A DNA stretch of 64,000 bases from Aliivibrio finisterrensis (GCF_008933155.1 NZ_WBVP01000004.1:124001-188000); one strand, 5' to 3'; positions 1 through 11,840 are shown, counted from the stretch's first letter. Program-made: numbers and translations. The notes: generated by a model from the sequence alone, not told the origin.

Positions 1-809
1 TTTATTGAGTGCGCTTCTTTTACTTTTAATCCACGATAAAAAATATGGTCTAACGGTAAGCCTGTAATAAAACGCATTCTTTCATCTGGTGTAAAGATCA
101 CTTCTTTTAAATTCAACCGTTCAGTTTGCTGGGTTAATTCACTTAACCTTGCATCACTCCAAGAATTAAAATCACCTGCAACAATTAAAGGACCTTGCTG
201 TTCTTCGACCTCCTTAGAGAGCGACTCTATTTGGTTTTTATAATCTTCAGTTCCTAAGGTAAAGTTAATCGCATGAAGATTAACAACCATCAAGTTTTCA
301 CCATTCGAGAGTTTATATTCAGACAATAGTGCCGATTTAGGCAAGCGAAGCCAAGGCTCTATTGCGGTATGCGCACACACTTTGGTTGCCGGCGATTTTG
401 CTAACGTTAATACACCTGCGCTAGTATCAAACACATCAAAGGCACGCACTAATTCTGCTGAGTACGATCTATCAATCACAAATTGCTTTAGCTCGGGCGT
501 TAGAATGGCTTCTTGCAGCAACACTAAATCTGATGGTTCAGATAATGCCTTTAATGCTTTTTCCCAATCCACTTTCTGTTGTTTATAAATATTCCACACC
601 AATACATTCAATTGACCATTACGGTCAATCGGTGCAGAAACATCAAACTGAGCACAACCGGATTTATATTGAGGAACAACTTGCTCTGGTGTTGAGGAGA
701 TCTCAATAAATTCAGGATCTGTAGGTACAGTGAAAATAAATGCCTTTGCCGTCAACGTTAAACCAACAGCAATCGCAGCACATGATAATAAGCGGGTTTT
801 CATTTTCAT
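1..809 (-). CDS. yafD: YafD-like endonuclease/exonuclease/phosphatase family protein (partial, C-terminus off the left edge)
   Basis: The open frame runs without a stop from an ATG at 809 to the window edge, so the C-terminus is missing. The N-terminus (MKMKTRLLSCAAIAVGL) is a hydrophobic signal or anchor segment. After it come the family hallmarks: VLVWNIYKQQ, then LLQEA carrying the metal-binding Glu, then GDFNSWS and finally LDHIFYRG. The motif order matches the EEP (Mg-dependent phosphodiesterase) superfamily, and the wording closely matches E. coli YafD. The substrate is unknown; the fold is established for nucleases and phosphatases. A second ATG at 803 is a possible start. The terminator of glnB lies directly upstream, so the gene probably has its own promoter. 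Confidence 0.85.
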   Translation of the reverse strand, partial: MKMKTRLLSCAAIAVGLTLTAKAFIFTVPTDPEFIEISSTPEQVVPQYKSGCAQFDVSAPIDRNGQLNVLVWNIYKQQKVDWEKALKALSEPSDLVLLQEAILTPELKQFVIDRSYSAELVRAFDVFDTSAGVLTLAKSPATKVCAHTAIEPWLRLPKSALLSEYKLSNGENLMVVNLHAINFTLGTEDYKNQIESLSKEVEEQQGPLIVAGDFNSWSDARLSELTQQTERLNLKEVIFTPDERMRFITGLPLDHIFYRGLKVKEAHSI

Positions 810-813
810 AAAC

Positions 814-840
814 AAAAAAAGGAGTGAATCATCACTCCTT
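814..840 (-). terminator. Rho-independent terminator after glnB
   Basis: A 9-bp stem (AAGGAGTGA/TCACTCCTT) with a 4-nt loop is followed on the minus strand by a run of seven T. It sits about 57 bp beyond the glnB stop codon and just before the yafD start. Confidence 0.85.
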
Positions 841-896
841 CCTTAAAATAGTAATAATGCTAACTAGATTAGCAGATACTCATGTTTATGTGGGTA

Positions 897-1244
<348 letters not shown>

Positions 1245-1312
1245 TTAACATTCATAAATAGTATCCGCCTATTATCCTTGAGCCAAAGCGAACATACAAC
1301 CTAGGAATTACA

Positions 1313-1624
1313 TTACTTCATTGTCGAATAATAGGCTGCTAAATTTGCCATATCGGTATCACTTAACATTGCTGCCATTGGTTGCATTACAGCTGAATTA
1401 CCACCACTGCGTTGCTTATTTTTATACGCTTTCAATGAAGATTCAATATATTGAGCATTTTGACCTTTCAGGTTTGGATAACCTGGAATAACCGCAATAC
1501 CATCAGCGCCATGACAAGAAGCACATATCGTCGATTTTGCTTTTCCTGCTGCCGCATCCCCTGCCGCTAGTGTTGGTGCTGATGCAAATAAAGCGACAAA
1601 CGCCAATCCAATTATTTTTTTCAT
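1313..1624 (-). CDS. Small periplasmic monohaem cytochrome c
   Basis: This 103-residue protein has a Sec signal peptide (cleavage likely after the Ala at 20-21) followed by one class I c-type domain. The haem attachment motif is CASCH at 34-38. A Met near position 80-85, in the NSAVMQPMA stretch, is the likely sixth ligand. Such proteins carry electrons in the periplasm, for example towards cytochrome oxidases or peroxidases. It resembles the c553/c5-like cytochromes common in vibrios, but the partner cannot be told from context. It lies between tilS and glnB with no obvious operon link. Confidence 0.88.
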   Translation of the reverse strand: MKKIIGLAFVALFASAPTLAAGDAAAGKAKSTICASCHGADGIAVIPGYPNLKGQNAQYIESSLKAYKNKQRSGGNSAVMQPMAAMLSDTDMANLAAYYSTMK

Positions 1625-1675
1625 TCCATTGCTCCTTATTATTTTTGGTTATTTTGCCAAGTTAGTTATCAATGT

Positions 1676-3025
1676 CTATTCAAATTCAGTTTTATGCCAG
1701 TGTAGCTCACATTCTTCGCCTGAAAATTTTTTACAAACAAATAAGCCCGCAACAGCAGCCAGTTCATCATTATAAAAAACCATTGGCATTCGAGTTCTTT
1801 GCCAACTGGGTACTTCATACTCTTGATATAACTTTTTCATTTTTCGACTGTGCTGACGAGCTTCAGGATGAGGCGTTAAACCTACCACATTAAAACGTAC
1901 TTCAACTTTCTCGTTTTCTGAAGGTGCTCTTAATAACAAAGCCTCTTGATTTGAAGAGGTAATGGTAGCGGCTTTATCCTCTGCCACTACTGGTAACAAG
2001 GTCAGTTTCCCAAGGGCGTCTGGTAATAGTAACTTATCCTTTAGCTCACTTCTCCACTCAGACAGTTCTTCATAATGAGGCAAACAGTATAAATAACCTT
2101 GGGAGCGTCTAAGTTGAACAGAGCCAAGTGCTAATGTAGGGTTCGCATCTTCTTTTGCTTGCGCCACTTCATTCCATAGCACACCAAGTTGTACTTGGCT
2201 TGGCAAAGGAATAGCAAACTGCTTTAACCATAATCTTAATAACATATTACGAGCTAATGGCGATTCATGGATCAATCGTAAAATAGAAATACCTTGATAC
2301 GCATTTTGAAACTCTACCAGCTTTGGGGAAAGTAATTCATTTAGCAGACTTTCTTGCTCGGCACACAACTGAGCACTACGGGATACCGCAGAAGTAAAAC
2401 TTGGCCAACGTTGAACTAAATTAGGCACAACATCATGACGTAAAAAATTACGATCAAACCGCGTATCGTTATTACTTTCATCTTCAACCCATTCAAGTTG
2501 GTTTTCTTGTCCGTACTGCTCAATCTCAGTTCGAGAAACAGAAAGTAATGGCCGACACTTATAACCTTGAGATAAAGGCGTAATTGATGGCATAGAGGAT
2601 AACCCAGCCGGTCCACTGCCTCTTTTTAGGGCCAAAAAAAAGGTTTCGGCTTGGTCATCTTGATGTTGACCCGTAAGTAATAAGCTATTGGCCTGCATAT
2701 GCTTATCTAATGCTTTATAGCGTGCTTTTCTTGCTACCTCTTCCAAACTATCTTGAGCGCTCACAACAAGTTGAACCCGCTCAATATTTAATGGGATTGC
2801 TAAAGAATCACAATGCACTTGGCATACGGCTTCCCAATCATATGCATGCTGACTTAAACCATGATTAACATGGACGGCAATGCATTCTAGCTGCTTATCT
2901 TTAGCATAAATAGATGCCAACCGAAGAAGTACCATAGAATCAATACCACCACTTAAGGCAACAACAAGATGTGGTGTAGCGACAGGATAAGAAGCTAATT
3001 GAGATGAGAATTGAGAATAAAGCAT
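1676..3025 (-). CDS. tilS: tRNA(Ile)-lysidine synthetase TilS
   Basis: TilS uses ATP and lysine to make lysidine at C34 of tRNA-Ile(CAU), turning AUG decoding into AUA decoding; it is essential. The N-terminal PP-loop ATPase motif SGGIDS lies at about residues 25-30. Further marks are the GQHQDDQAETF stretch and a C-terminal domain ending near HWHKTEFE. I prefer the ATG at 3025 (449 aa) over a TTG two codons upstream because a GGA lies about 10 bp before it. It follows accA as in E. coli, but a terminator intervenes. The length is slightly above that of E. coli TilS. Confidence 0.95.
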   Translation of the reverse strand: MLYSQFSSQLASYPVATPHLVVALSGGIDSMVLLRLASIYAKDKQLECIAVHVNHGLSQHAYDWEAVCQVHCDSLAIPLNIERVQLVVSAQDSLEEVARKARYKALDKHMQANSLLLTGQHQDDQAETFFLALKRGSGPAGLSSMPSITPLSQGYKCRPLLSVSRTEIEQYGQENQLEWVEDESNNDTRFDRNFLRHDVVPNLVQRWPSFTSAVSRSAQLCAEQESLLNELLSPKLVEFQNAYQGISILRLIHESPLARNMLLRLWLKQFAIPLPSQVQLGVLWNEVAQAKEDANPTLALGSVQLRRSQGYLYCLPHYEELSEWRSELKDKLLLPDALGKLTLLPVVAEDKAATITSSNQEALLLRAPSENEKVEVRFNVVGLTPHPEARQHSRKMKKLYQEYEVPSWQRTRMPMVFYNDELAAVAGLFVCKKFSGEECELHWHKTEFE

Positions 3026-3044
3026 AAACAATATATCCAGATAA

Positions 3045-3072
3045 TAAAAAAGCGAGCACTCAGGCTCGCTTT
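3045..3072 (-). terminator. Rho-independent terminator after accA
   Basis: The stem AAGCGAGC/GCTCGCTT with a 6-nt loop is followed on the minus strand by a run of T. It closes the long lpx-dnaE-accA transcription unit before tilS. Confidence 0.85.
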
Positions 3073-3098
3073 CACTTTACTCTATCTGACAAAAATTA

Positions 3099-4058
3099 TC
3101 AGCAGTAACCGTAACTCATTAAGCGTTGGTAACGACGATCAAGCAATGCCTCTTCATCAAAACCTTCAAGCTCATTCAATTGTTCAATCAAACGTGCCTT
3201 AATATTTGCAGCGGTCGTTTTATGATCTCGGTGCGCACCACCTAGCGGTTCATTGATAATCGTATCAATCAACTCTAACTCTTTTAGGCGAGGAGCGACA
3301 AGGCCCATCGCTTCAGCAGCTTGTGGTGCTTTATCTGAATCACGCCATAAGATTGAAGCACAACCTTCTGGAGAAATTACAGAGTAAGTAGAATACTGGA
3401 GCATGTTCACGTAATCACCCACACCAATTGCTAGTGCTCCACCTGAACCTCCTTCACCAACCACGTTACAAATAACTGGAACGCTTAGCTCAGACATAAT
3501 TTTTAAGTTCATTGCAATCGCTTCAGATTGGCCACGCTCTTCCGCGCCAACACCTGGGTAAGCACCAGCGGTATCGATGAAAGTAATGATAGGCATTTTA
3601 AAGCGCTCTGCCATTTGCATTAATCGTTTTGCTTTACGGTAGCCTTCTGGTTTTGGCATACCGAAATTACGTATTACCTTTTCTTTTGTGCCACGGCCTT
3701 TTTGATGACCAATAACCATCACTGGGCGACCGTCTAAACGAGCAATACCACCGACAAGCGCTTTATCATCAGCAAAAGCACGATCACCAGCTAATTCATC
3801 AAACTCGGTAAACATATGTTCGATGTAATCTAATACATATGGGCGCTCTGGGTGACGAGCAAGTTGAGCAACTTCCCATGCACCTAGATCACTAAATGTT
3901 TTCTTTTTAAGCTCTAAACATTTATCTTCTAATTGCTTAATTTCTTTTTCTAGATCAAGCGTATTATCTCCACCACGACGAGAAATATCACGCAGCGCTT
4001 CAATCTTAGCTTCTAGTTCTGCAATTGGTTTTTCAAATTCAAGAAAATTTAGGCTCAT
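3099..4058 (-). CDS. accA: Acetyl-CoA carboxylase carboxyltransferase subunit alpha
   Basis: AccA pairs with AccD to move the carboxyl group from biotin-BCCP to acetyl-CoA, giving malonyl-CoA for fatty acid synthesis. The 319-residue length equals that of E. coli AccA. The glycine-rich carboxyltransferase segments [11 protein letters not shown] and [15 protein letters not shown] form the CoA/carboxybiotin binding oxyanion sites. It lies 51 bp downstream of dnaE in the conserved cluster and is followed by a terminator. Coupling to fabZ, lpxA and dnaE links membrane synthesis and replication genes. Confidence 0.97.
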   Translation of the reverse strand: MSLNFLEFEKPIAELEAKIEALRDISRRGGDNTLDLEKEIKQLEDKCLELKKKTFSDLGAWEVAQLARHPERPYVLDYIEHMFTEFDELAGDRAFADDKALVGGIARLDGRPVMVIGHQKGRGTKEKVIRNFGMPKPEGYRKAKRLMQMAERFKMPIITFIDTAGAYPGVGAEERGQSEAIAMNLKIMSELSVPVICNVVGEGGSGGALAIGVGDYVNMLQYSTYSVISPEGCASILWRDSDKAPQAAEAMGLVAPRLKELELIDTIINEPLGGAHRDHKTTAANIKARLIEQLNELEGFDEEALLDRRYQRLMSYGYC

Positions 4059-4109
4059 TAAAGAATCCTTGTTAGTTCTAGGCTACTCAAATTAGTAACC
4101 TTATTTATT

Positions 4110-7100
4110 CTAGTTAAATTCAAGCTCGACTTGCTGTTCGCCAAGCAACGATTTCAAATCATCCATCAGTTGGTCTGTTGGCGTCACTCGCCATTCTGTT
4201 CCTAAGACCAACTTAACACGAGCATCAGCTCGCTGATAATATACATTTACCGGAACAGTCCCTGCCCGGTTCGGCTCTAGTATTTGACTAAAGCGTTCAA
4301 AAAATTGGTTGTTAATTTGCGCATCGGTAACAGAAACGGATAGCCCACGAGCGTATTTTTCTCGTGCATCTCCCAATGACATCACTTCACGGGCTGACAT
4401 TTTAAGCCCACCGTTGAAATCATCAAAGCTGACCTGTCCCGAAACGAGCACTATTTTATCAGTTTCTAGTAAATCAGCGTATCGATCAAGCGCATCTGAG
4501 AACAACATCACTTCCATTCGGCCAGATCTGTCATCTAATGTCATCAAACCAATACGATTACCTCGTTTAGTGGTCATTACTCTAGCAGCAATCACTAAAC
4601 CTGCAACTGTTACTGTTTGATCACGTCTCGTAACGTGAGCATCATTCAATCGCCAAGTCGTATATCGAGACAACTCTTTAATATAGGCATTCACTGGGTG
4701 TCCAGTTAAATAAAGACCTAATGTTTCACGCTCTCCCTCAAGCCATACTTTTTCAGGCCATCTTGGTACATGAATATACGCTTGCTCTACTTCTTCTGGC
4801 GCTTGAGTTAACACCCCGAACATATCCGATTGACCAAAAGCTTCGGCTTGATGATGCTGGCCTGCCGCTTTCATGGCATCCTCTAATGAAGCCATTAATG
4901 CTGCACGATGCGGTCCAAGTCGATCTAATGCGCCTGAGCGGATCAATTTTTCTACAACACGCTTATTGGTTTTCTTTGTATCAATGCGAGCACAAAAATC
5001 GAATAAATCACGGAAATGCCCGCCTTTATTTCGTGCTTCGATGATATTTTCAATTGGGCCCTCACCAACGCCTTTGATTGCACCAATACCATAAACGATG
5101 GCACCATCTTCATCGACATTGAAACGATATAAACCCGCATTGACATCTGGTGGCAATACTTTCAACTTCATACGGAAACATTCATCAACCAAGCCGATGA
5201 CTTTTTCCGTATTATCCATATCAGCAGTCATTACTGCAGCCATAAATTCCGCTGGATAATGCGTTTTTAACCATAAGGTTTGATAAGAAACGAGTGCATA
5301 AGCCGCAGAGTGAGATTTGTTAAAGCCATAACCTGCAAACTTCTCTACCAAGTCGAAGATTTTCATCGACAACTCGCCATCAACGCCATTTGCAATTGCA
5401 CCTTCTTTAAAGGTACCACGTTGTTTTGCCATCTCTTCTGGCTTTTTCTTACCCATTGCACGACGAAGCATATCCGCGCCACCTAGCGTATAGCCCGCTA
5501 AGATCTGTGCAATCTGCATTACTTGCTCTTGATACAAGATAATGCCGTAAGTTGGCTCTAACGTTTCTTTTAACGACTCGTGCTGCCACGTTGCATCCGG
5601 ATATGAAACCTCTTCTCGACCATGCTTACGGTCAATAAAGTTATCTACCATGCCTGATTGCAATGGTCCCGGACGGAATAGTGCCACCAATGCGATAATA
5701 TCTTCAAAACAGTCTGGTTGTAGACGCTTGATAAGATCTTTCATACCACGGGATTCTAGCTGGAATACCGCGGTCGTTTCCGAGTTTTGTAATACATTAA
5801 ATGATGCCTGATCATCCAAAGGAATCGATTCGATTCGAATTGGATCTTTACCTTCTTTTGCTCGCTTTGGGTTAACTAGGCCTAGTGCCCAGTCGATAAT
5901 GGTCAACGTTCTTAAACCCAAGAAGTCAAACTTAACTAACCCAGCTGTTTCAACGTCATTTTTATCAAATTGAGTTACTGGGAAGTTACCATCTGCATCA
6001 CAATATAATGGTGCAAAATCTGTGATCGTCGTTGGTGAAATAACAACGCCACCCGCATGCTTACCTGCATTTCGTGTACACCCTTCAAGGATACGACACA
6101 TATCGATCAGCGCTTTCACTTCCTCATCCGCCTCATAGAGTTCGGGCAGTTGTGGCTCAGCATCAAACGCTTTGGCTAGCGTCATTCCTGGATCTGGCGG
6201 TACTAACTTAGAAATACGGTCAACAAAACCATAAGGATGTCCAAGTACTCGACCTACATCTCGAATTACCGCTTTAGCAGCCATGGTACCAAAAGTGATG
6301 ATCTGAGATACCGCATCACGGCCATACATTTCCGCTACGTGATCAATAACTTGATCACGTTTATCCATACAGAAATCGATATCAAAATCGGGCATGGATA
6401 CACGTTCAGGGTTTAAGAAACGTTCGAACAATAAGTCGTATTCAAGAGGATCAAGATCGGTAATGTCTAAAGCATAAGCAACCAAAGAACCCGCACCTGA
6501 GCCACGACCGGGACCAACTGGAATATCGTTATCTTTTGACCACTGGATAAATTCCATTACGATCAAGAAGTAACCCGGGAATCCCATTTGGTTAATAACA
6601 TCAAGCTCTATCTGTAGACGTTCATCATATTCAGGTCGACGCTCTAAACGCACTTTTTCATCAGGAAACAAAAAGGCCAAACGTCTTTCTAAACCTTCTT
6701 GAGATTTCTTAACGAGGAAATCTTCAATCTTCATCCCTTCTGTTGGGAAGTTAGGCAGAAAGTATTCACCCAGACGTACCGTTACGTTACAGCGCTTTGC
6801 TATTTCAACGCTGTTTTCTAGTGCTTCTGGTATGTCAGAAAAGAGTTCACACATCTCTTCTTCTGAGCGCAGGTATTGTTGTTCACTGTAGAGTTTTGGG
6901 CGGCGAGGATCTTCTAAAGTAAAACCATCATGAATTGCCACGCGTATTTCATGCGCATCAAAGTCATCGGCTTTAATAAAACGAACATCGTTGGTGGCAA
7001 CAACTGGTAGGCCTTCATTTTCGGCTAACTCAACAGCGAAGTGCAAGTAACTCTCTTCGTCAGGTCGGCCTGTTCGCGTTAGCTCTAAATAGTAATGTTC

Positions 7101-7589
7101 TGAAAAGTGTTCTTGATAAAACGCGACACAGTCACGAGCGAGATCTTTATTACCCTTTAATAAGGCTTTTCCGATATCACCGCTTTTACCACCAGAGAGA
7201 AGTATTAAGCCTTCTTTATGCTCGATTAACCACTCTTTATCTATTACCGGTGTATGCTGAACATGTCCGCGTAAATACGCTTTTGAGATCAATAATGTTA
7301 GGTTTTTATACCCTTCATTATTTTTAGCTAAGATGGTTAAATTAAACAGCTCCTTACCAAGCTCTGGTGACTGGACTTTAAAATCGGCCCCAATAATAGG
7401 TTTAACACCAGCACCATGTGCAGCAAAATAATACTTAACTAAGCCACATAAATTGGTGAAATCTGTCAATGCCATTGAAGGCATTCCTAACTCAGCGACT
7501 TTTTTCACTAATGGTGGCACTTTTGAAAGCCCATCCACTAGTGAGAAATCACTGTGTACTCTGAGGTGTACGAATTTAGGTTCAGACAT
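4110..7589 (-). CDS. dnaE: DNA polymerase III subunit alpha
   Basis: This is the catalytic subunit of the replicative polymerase. At 1159 residues it matches the E. coli length. The PHP domain begins at the N-terminus ([15 protein letters not shown]). The palm carries the catalytic aspartates in [11 protein letters not shown] near residue 400. Helix-hairpin-helix and OB-fold regions follow, and the C-terminus ends in a short acidic tail. The start ATG overlaps the rnhB stop by one base (TAATG), so translation is probably coupled. No frameshift or unusual insertion is visible. Confidence 0.98.
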   Translation of the reverse strand: MSEPKFVHLRVHSDFSLVDGLSKVPPLVKKVAELGMPSMALTDFTNLCGLVKYYFAAHGAGVKPIIGADFKVQSPELGKELFNLTILAKNNEGYKNLTLLISKAYLRGHVQHTPVIDKEWLIEHKEGLILLSGGKSGDIGKALLKGNKDLARDCVAFYQEHFSEHYYLELTRTGRPDEESYLHFAVELAENEGLPVVATNDVRFIKADDFDAHEIRVAIHDGFTLEDPRRPKLYSEQQYLRSEEEMCELFSDIPEALENSVEIAKRCNVTVRLGEYFLPNFPTEGMKIEDFLVKKSQEGLERRLAFLFPDEKVRLERRPEYDERLQIELDVINQMGFPGYFLIVMEFIQWSKDNDIPVGPGRGSGAGSLVAYALDITDLDPLEYDLLFERFLNPERVSMPDFDIDFCMDKRDQVIDHVAEMYGRDAVSQIITFGTMAAKAVIRDVGRVLGHPYGFVDRISKLVPPDPGMTLAKAFDAEPQLPELYEADEEVKALIDMCRILEGCTRNAGKHAGGVVISPTTITDFAPLYCDADGNFPVTQFDKNDVETAGLVKFDFLGLRTLTIIDWALGLVNPKRAKEGKDPIRIESIPLDDQASFNVLQNSETTAVFQLESRGMKDLIKRLQPDCFEDIIALVALFRPGPLQSGMVDNFIDRKHGREEVSYPDATWQHESLKETLEPTYGIILYQEQVMQIAQILAGYTLGGADMLRRAMGKKKPEEMAKQRGTFKEGAIANGVDGELSMKIFDLVEKFAGYGFNKSHSAAYALVSYQTLWLKTHYPAEFMAAVMTADMDNTEKVIGLVDECFRMKLKVLPPDVNAGLYRFNVDEDGAIVYGIGAIKGVGEGPIENIIEARNKGGHFRDLFDFCARIDTKKTNKRVVEKLIRSGALDRLGPHRAALMASLEDAMKAAGQHHQAEAFGQSDMFGVLTQAPEEVEQAYIHVPRWPEKVWLEGERETLGLYLTGHPVNAYIKELSRYTTWRLNDAHVTRRDQTVTVAGLVIAARVMTTKRGNRIGLMTLDDRSGRMEVMLFSDALDRYADLLETDKIVLVSGQVSFDDFNGGLKMSAREVMSLGDAREKYARGLSVSVTDAQINNQFFERFSQILEPNRAGTVPVNVYYQRADARVKLVLGTEWRVTPTDQLMDDLKSLLGEQQVELEFN

Positions 7590-8212
7590 TATTCAATTCC
7601 TAACACACGCTTAACGGGTTTAAAGCTGCGGCGATGTTCAGCAATCACACCATGCTCTTCAATCGCAGCAAAGTGTGCTTTGGTTGGATAACCTTTGTGC
7701 TTAGCAAATCCATATTGAGGGAATTCTTTATCTAACTCTTCCATCTCTCTGTCACGAGTTACTTTTGCAATGATGGATGCAGCACTGATCTCTTGAACTC
7801 GTAAATCGCCTTTAACAACCGCTAAACCTGCCATTGGTAAATCAGGGACTTTATTGCCATCAATTAAGGCAAAATCAGGCGTTATCTTCAACCCAGCAAT
7901 AGCCCTTTGCATCGCAACCATTGTCGCTTGCAGAATATTCAACTCATCAATTTCATGTGCCTCACAACGGCCTAGTGACCATGCTAAGGCTTTTTCTTGA
8001 ATTTCTGGAAACAGTAGTTCTCGTTTTTTATCTGTCAGTTTCTTTGAATCTGTTAACCCTTCTATCGGATTATTCGGGTCTAAAATTACAGCCGCAGTAA
8101 CAACAGCACCAACTAATGGCCCACGCCCGACTTCATCAACACCGGCAAATAACTGGTATCCTTCAGGGTATTCAAATGATGGTAATTCTTTTGAGTCTGT
8201 TTTTTTTGTCAT
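7589..8212 (-). CDS. rnhB: Ribonuclease HII
   Basis: RNase HII cleaves the RNA strand of RNA-DNA hybrids and starts removal of single ribonucleotides from DNA. The 207-residue protein has the first catalytic pair in [10 protein letters not shown] (Asp26, Glu27), a third Asp in ALIDGNKVP, and the type 2 RNase H C-terminal KRVLG region. It starts 4 bp after the lpxB stop and overlaps dnaE by one base, the standard lpxB-rnhB-dnaE arrangement. Confidence 0.97.
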   Translation of the reverse strand: MTKKTDSKELPSFEYPEGYQLFAGVDEVGRGPLVGAVVTAAVILDPNNPIEGLTDSKKLTDKKRELLFPEIQEKALAWSLGRCEAHEIDELNILQATMVAMQRAIAGLKITPDFALIDGNKVPDLPMAGLAVVKGDLRVQEISAASIIAKVTRDREMEELDKEFPQYGFAKHKGYPTKAHFAAIEEHGVIAEHRRSFKPVKRVLGIE

Positions 8213-8216
8213 GAGG

Positions 8217-9368
8217 TTATTCTGTAATTTCTTTATTAATTAAACGTAAAACAGCATTAGCTGCCTGTTTATCGGCATCTTTTTGAATCCACTGATGCAT
8301 CTCGGTAAACTTTTCAATCAGTTCATGATTATCACCGCGTAATACTTTTTCCATTGCTGGATAAAGAAAATCAGGATGACACTCTTCTTGAATAAACTCC
8401 TGAACGAGCTCTTTACCTGCGAGTACATTCGGTAATGACACAAACTCTGTAATCGACAGCTTTTGCGCGATCCAGCCAGTCAGTTTATTTACTTGGTAGC
8501 CAACCACCATTGGGCGTTTAACGAGCATGCATTCAAGAGCAACCGTTCCTGAAGCAAGTAACACTGCATCTGCTGCTGTCATTACGTTACGAGCCGTATC
8601 TTGAATAATAGTAAATTCTAATTCTGGCGCTGTTTCTTTCCAAATTTTCTCAAATTGCTCACGGCGTTTTTCATTTACCGCTGCCACAACAAATCCCATT
8701 TTAGGGTGTTGTTTATGGATACGCTGGCAGGTTTCAATAAATGGTTTGGCAATTAATGCCACTTCACCACCTCGGCTGCCCGGTAAAACCGCAAGCCATT
8801 GGCGATCTTGCTCTAGCCCAAGAAGATCTCTTGCCGCGGTTTTGTCACTGTGCATGGGAATGGCATCAGCAAGGGTATGACCAATAAATTCACAAGCCAC
8901 ATTGTATTTATCATAGAATGCTTTTTCAAATGGCAGAAAAGCCAACACTAGGTCCGTTGCCGCATCAATTTTAAAAATACGCTTTGGACGCCACGCCCAT
9001 ACCGATGGACTAACGTAATGAACTGTTTTAATTCCGTTGTCTTTTAGCGTTTTTTCAAGACGAAGGTTAAAATCAGGGGCATCAATACCAATAAATACAT
9101 CGGGTGGATTTTGAGTAAAGTTGCGCACTAACTCTGCTTTTACTTTCAATAGACGAGGTAAACGGCCAAGCACTTCAACCAATCCCATTACGGCTAACTC
9201 TTCCATATCAAATAAAGAATTACAGCCTTGAGCTATCATTTTTGGTCCGCCGATCCCAACAAACTCAGCATCTGGGTATTGTGCTTTAATTGACTTAATA
9301 AAGCCTTCGCCTAGCGTATCTCCCGACAGCTCACCAGCGACAATACCGATTCGTAATGGTTTGGTCAT
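8217..9368 (-). CDS. lpxB: Lipid-A-disaccharide synthase
   Basis: LpxB is a membrane-associated GT19 glycosyltransferase that joins UDP-2,3-diacylglucosamine and lipid X into the tetraacyl disaccharide of lipid A. The 383-residue length is the family norm. The N-terminus [11 protein letters not shown] and the internal [10 protein letters not shown] and LASGTVALE motifs are characteristic. It belongs to the lpxD-fabZ-lpxA-lpxB group, but a hairpin plus T-run separates it from lpxA, so part of its expression may come from a separate promoter or from read-through. rnhB follows after 4 bp. Confidence 0.97.
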   Translation of the reverse strand: MTKPLRIGIVAGELSGDTLGEGFIKSIKAQYPDAEFVGIGGPKMIAQGCNSLFDMEELAVMGLVEVLGRLPRLLKVKAELVRNFTQNPPDVFIGIDAPDFNLRLEKTLKDNGIKTVHYVSPSVWAWRPKRIFKIDAATDLVLAFLPFEKAFYDKYNVACEFIGHTLADAIPMHSDKTAARDLLGLEQDRQWLAVLPGSRGGEVALIAKPFIETCQRIHKQHPKMGFVVAAVNEKRREQFEKIWKETAPELEFTIIQDTARNVMTAADAVLLASGTVALECMLVKRPMVVGYQVNKLTGWIAQKLSITEFVSLPNVLAGKELVQEFIQEECHPDFLYPAMEKVLRGDNHELIEKFTEMHQWIQKDADKQAANAVLRLINKEITE

Positions 9369-9383
9369 TTTTGCTCCAAAATA

Positions 9384-9409
9384 AAAAAGGCCTACATTGA
9401 TAGGCCTTT
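9384..9409 (-). terminator. Hairpin terminator or attenuator between lpxA and lpxB
   Basis: A 9-bp perfect stem (AAAGGCCTA/TAGGCCTTT) with a 6-nt loop is followed by a T-run on the minus strand. It lies in the 73-bp lpxA-lpxB gap, inside an otherwise operon-like array. Confidence 0.75.
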
Positions 9410-9441
9410 ATAATATGCTTATATTTTTCTAAACGCCGTGA

Positions 9442-10230
9442 TTAACGAATAATACCGCGCGTTGATTTCTCAAACAAATCTAAGAAGCCTTGAAGTACTG
9501 GAAATGCTTCAATTTCTTTGTTTATTTCTACTTTCGCTTCTTCAAGCGTATTACCATTACGGTAAAGGGCTTTATAAGCTCGGCGAATAGCGTGAATTTC
9601 TGACTTCTCAAAACCACGACGCTTTAGGCCTTCGATATTAATACCAAACGGCTTACAATGGTTACCTTGTGCCATAACAAATGGAGGTACGTCTTGAACA
9701 ACAACAGAAGCACCGCCAATAAAACTATGAGCACCAACAGTACAGAACTGATGAACTGGAGATAGTGCAGAAACAATCGCGTAATCTTCAATTGTTACAT
9801 GGCCAGCTAATGTCGCATTGTTGCCCATGATAATGTTGTCACCAACAATACAGTCATGCGCAATATGAACATTTACGCAAAGTAGATTATCACTACCAAT
9901 TGTTGTTACACCACGATCTTGAACCGTACCACGATGAATTTGAACACTTTCACGGATAACGTTACGATCACCAATGACAACCGCTGTTGGTTCGCCACTG
10001 TATTTTTTATCTTGGCTTTCTTCACCAATAATTGCAAAAGCAAAAATTCGGTTTTCTTTGCCTATTGTTGTATCGCCTTTGATAACAACATGAGACATCA
10101 CTTCTGTGCCTTCACCAATCGTTACATTGCCTGAAATGTAAGTAAATGGGCCAATAGATACATTAGCTTCAATCGTTACATTACCTTCAATAACGACTGA
10201 TGGATGAATGTTAGCGCTTTCATGAATCAT
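9442..10230 (-). CDS. lpxA: UDP-N-acetylglucosamine acyltransferase
   Basis: LpxA catalyses the first step of lipid A synthesis, moving a 3-hydroxyacyl chain from ACP to UDP-GlcNAc. The protein is a left-handed parallel beta-helix of hexapeptide repeats (the I-G-x-x-x series) with a C-terminal helical domain ending in STRGIIR. The catalytic His125 sits in HIAHD. I chose the ATG at 10230 ([10 protein letters not shown], 262 aa, the same length as in E. coli), which is 2 bp after the fabZ stop. An in-frame extension of eight residues upstream would overlap fabZ and has no family support. Confidence 0.96.
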   Translation of the reverse strand: MIHESANIHPSVVIEGNVTIEANVSIGPFTYISGNVTIGEGTEVMSHVVIKGDTTIGKENRIFAFAIIGEESQDKKYSGEPTAVVIGDRNVIRESVQIHRGTVQDRGVTTIGSDNLLCVNVHIAHDCIVGDNIIMGNNATLAGHVTIEDYAIVSALSPVHQFCTVGAHSFIGGASVVVQDVPPFVMAQGNHCKPFGINIEGLKRRGFEKSEIHAIRRAYKALYRNGNTLEEAKVEINKEIEAFPVLQGFLDLFEKSTRGIIR

Positions 10231-10232
10231 AA

Positions 10233-10685
10233 TTAAAACTCTCGTCTTGCACACTTAAGTTCAGCAGAACAAACGACATCACCGTCAACTTTAGCTACAC
10301 CGTTAAATAATGCGATGCCACGGCGATCTTTAATAAATTCAACTTCAAGAACTAATTGGTCGCCTGGTACTACTGGCTTACGGAATTTTGCTTTATCGAT
10401 ACTTGCAAAGTAATACAGTTCATTCTCAGCAGGAGCACCAAATGATTTAAACGCCAATAATCCGGTTGCTTGAGCCATCGCTTCAAGAATTAATACACCA
10501 GGAAAAATAGGCATTTGTGGGAAGTGACCTGTAAATTGAGGCTCATTCACAGACACATTCTTGATCGCGTGTAAGTATTTCTCTTCTTCGAAATCAGTTA
10601 CTCGGTCAACCAATAGAAATGGGTAACGATGAGGTAGTAACTCTTGGATTTCAGTAATATTTAATGTTTTATTTTCACGAGTCAA
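10233..10685 (-). CDS. fabZ: 3-hydroxyacyl-ACP dehydratase FabZ
   Basis: FabZ dehydrates 3-hydroxyacyl-ACP in fatty acid elongation and competes with LpxA/LpxD for the same 3-hydroxymyristoyl-ACP. It has the hotdog fold with catalytic His54 in TGHFPQMP and Glu68 in LILEAM. I chose a TTG start at 10685 (150 aa): AGGA lies 8 bp upstream and the protein then aligns end to end with the family. An upstream ATG at 10706 would give 157 aa but no matching Shine-Dalgarno. The TTG start may keep FabZ low relative to LpxA, which starts 2 bp after it ends. Confidence 0.94.
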   Translation of the reverse strand: MTRENKTLNITEIQELLPHRYPFLLVDRVTDFEEEKYLHAIKNVSVNEPQFTGHFPQMPIFPGVLILEAMAQATGLLAFKSFGAPAENELYYFASIDKAKFRKPVVPGDQLVLEVEFIKDRRGIALFNGVAKVDGDVVCSAELKCARREF

Positions 10686-10753
10686 AATAGTATTCCTGTA
10701 AAACAATATCGTATCTGAGCAATAGTGTAGCTCAAATAGAGTAATAATAGATA

Positions 10754-10780
10754 GAAAAAGGTCTGCAAAATGCAGACCAA
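10754..10780 (-). terminator. Hairpin terminator after lpxD
   Basis: A GGTCTGCA/TGCAGACC stem with a short A-rich loop is followed by five T on the minus strand. It falls between lpxD and fabZ and probably acts as a partial terminator or attenuator. Confidence 0.75.
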
Positions 10781-10812
10781 TACTTATTAATCAGAATGTA
10801 GTAAAACTGATA

Positions 10813-11832
10813 TTAATCAACTAGCTTTTTCTCAACGGCTTTTAGTCGCTTGTTCATTTCATCAATTTTATGAACTCGAGTCGCTGTTTTACGCCATTCT
10901 TTATTGGTTTGCAGTGGAATGCCTGATGAATACATGCCTTTTTCATCAATGCCTCTCATCACCATACCCATACCGGTGATAGTTACACCATCAGTAATTT
11001 CGATATGACCATTAATTACAGAGCCACCGCCAATAATACAGTGCTTACCAATTTTAGTACTGCCAGCAACTATAGTACCACCAGCCATCGCTGAACCAGA
11101 TCCGATTTGTACGTTATGCGCAATTTGAATTTGGTTATCAATGATTACATTGCTTTCTATTACCGTATTATCAATCGCACCACGGTCAATCGCTGTGTTG
11201 GCTCCAATTTCAACATTGTCGCCAATAATCACGGTTCCTAGCTGTGGGATTTTAACCCAAGTACCTCGATCATTCGCATAACCAAAACCATCTGAACCAA
11301 TCACGGTTCCTGATTGTACAAGACACGACTCACCAAGTTCAACGCGGTGGTAAATAGAGACATTTGCCCATAATTTCGTATTTTTACCAATTTTAGCTTC
11401 TTGTCCAATAAAGCAACCCGCACCGATAAATGCACCATCAGCAATCACTGCTTTTGATTCAATGACTGCATGATGTCCAATAGCAACGCCTTCACCAATA
11501 ATGGCATCGTCAGCGATATAAGCTGATGCGGCAATGTTTGTTGCTGGTGCAGGTGTGGTATCTAACGCTTGCGCCGCTAATGCAAACCCTAGGTACGGGT
11601 CCTTCATTATTAATGCATTTGATTGGCAAAATTCAATATCTGCTTCTTTTACTATCACCGCAGACGCTTTACATTCTGCTAAGTGCTTGCGGTATTTAGC
11701 ATCTGAAAGGAAAGTAATATCTCCTTCAGAAGCTTTACTCATCGAAGCGATAGAGTGAACAGCAACATCTCCATTTCCATGAACTGTTGCACCAAGTTTT
11801 TCTGCCAATTCAGCAAGCGTAATACGTGTCAT
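10813..11832 (-). CDS. lpxD: UDP-3-O-(3-hydroxymyristoyl)glucosamine N-acyltransferase
   Basis: LpxD performs the third step of lipid A synthesis, N-acylating UDP-3-O-acyl-GlcN from acyl-ACP. The 339-residue protein starts with a uridine-binding domain ([12 protein letters not shown]), continues with a long hexapeptide left-handed beta-helix, and ends in an alpha-helix rich in Lys and Glu. The catalytic His is in the QIAHNVQIG stretch. It starts 8 bp after skp, the usual bamA-skp-lpxD order. Confidence 0.97.
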   Translation of the reverse strand: MTRITLAELAEKLGATVHGNGDVAVHSIASMSKASEGDITFLSDAKYRKHLAECKASAVIVKEADIEFCQSNALIMKDPYLGFALAAQALDTTPAPATNIAASAYIADDAIIGEGVAIGHHAVIESKAVIADGAFIGAGCFIGQEAKIGKNTKLWANVSIYHRVELGESCLVQSGTVIGSDGFGYANDRGTWVKIPQLGTVIIGDNVEIGANTAIDRGAIDNTVIESNVIIDNQIQIAHNVQIGSGSAMAGGTIVAGSTKIGKHCIIGGGSVINGHIEITDGVTITGMGMVMRGIDEKGMYSSGIPLQTNKEWRKTATRVHKIDEMNKRLKAVEKKLVD

Positions 11833-11840
11833 GGTGAACC

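Noticed and set aside
382-588. Plus-strand frame of 68 codons
   Set aside because: It lies wholly antisense to the yafD-like gene, which has clear EEP motifs.
1672-1893. Plus-strand frame of 73 codons
   Set aside because: It is antisense to the 3' end of tilS, with no support from start signals.
4309-5486. Several overlapping frames on the plus strand
   Set aside because: All are antisense to dnaE, which is intact at full family length.
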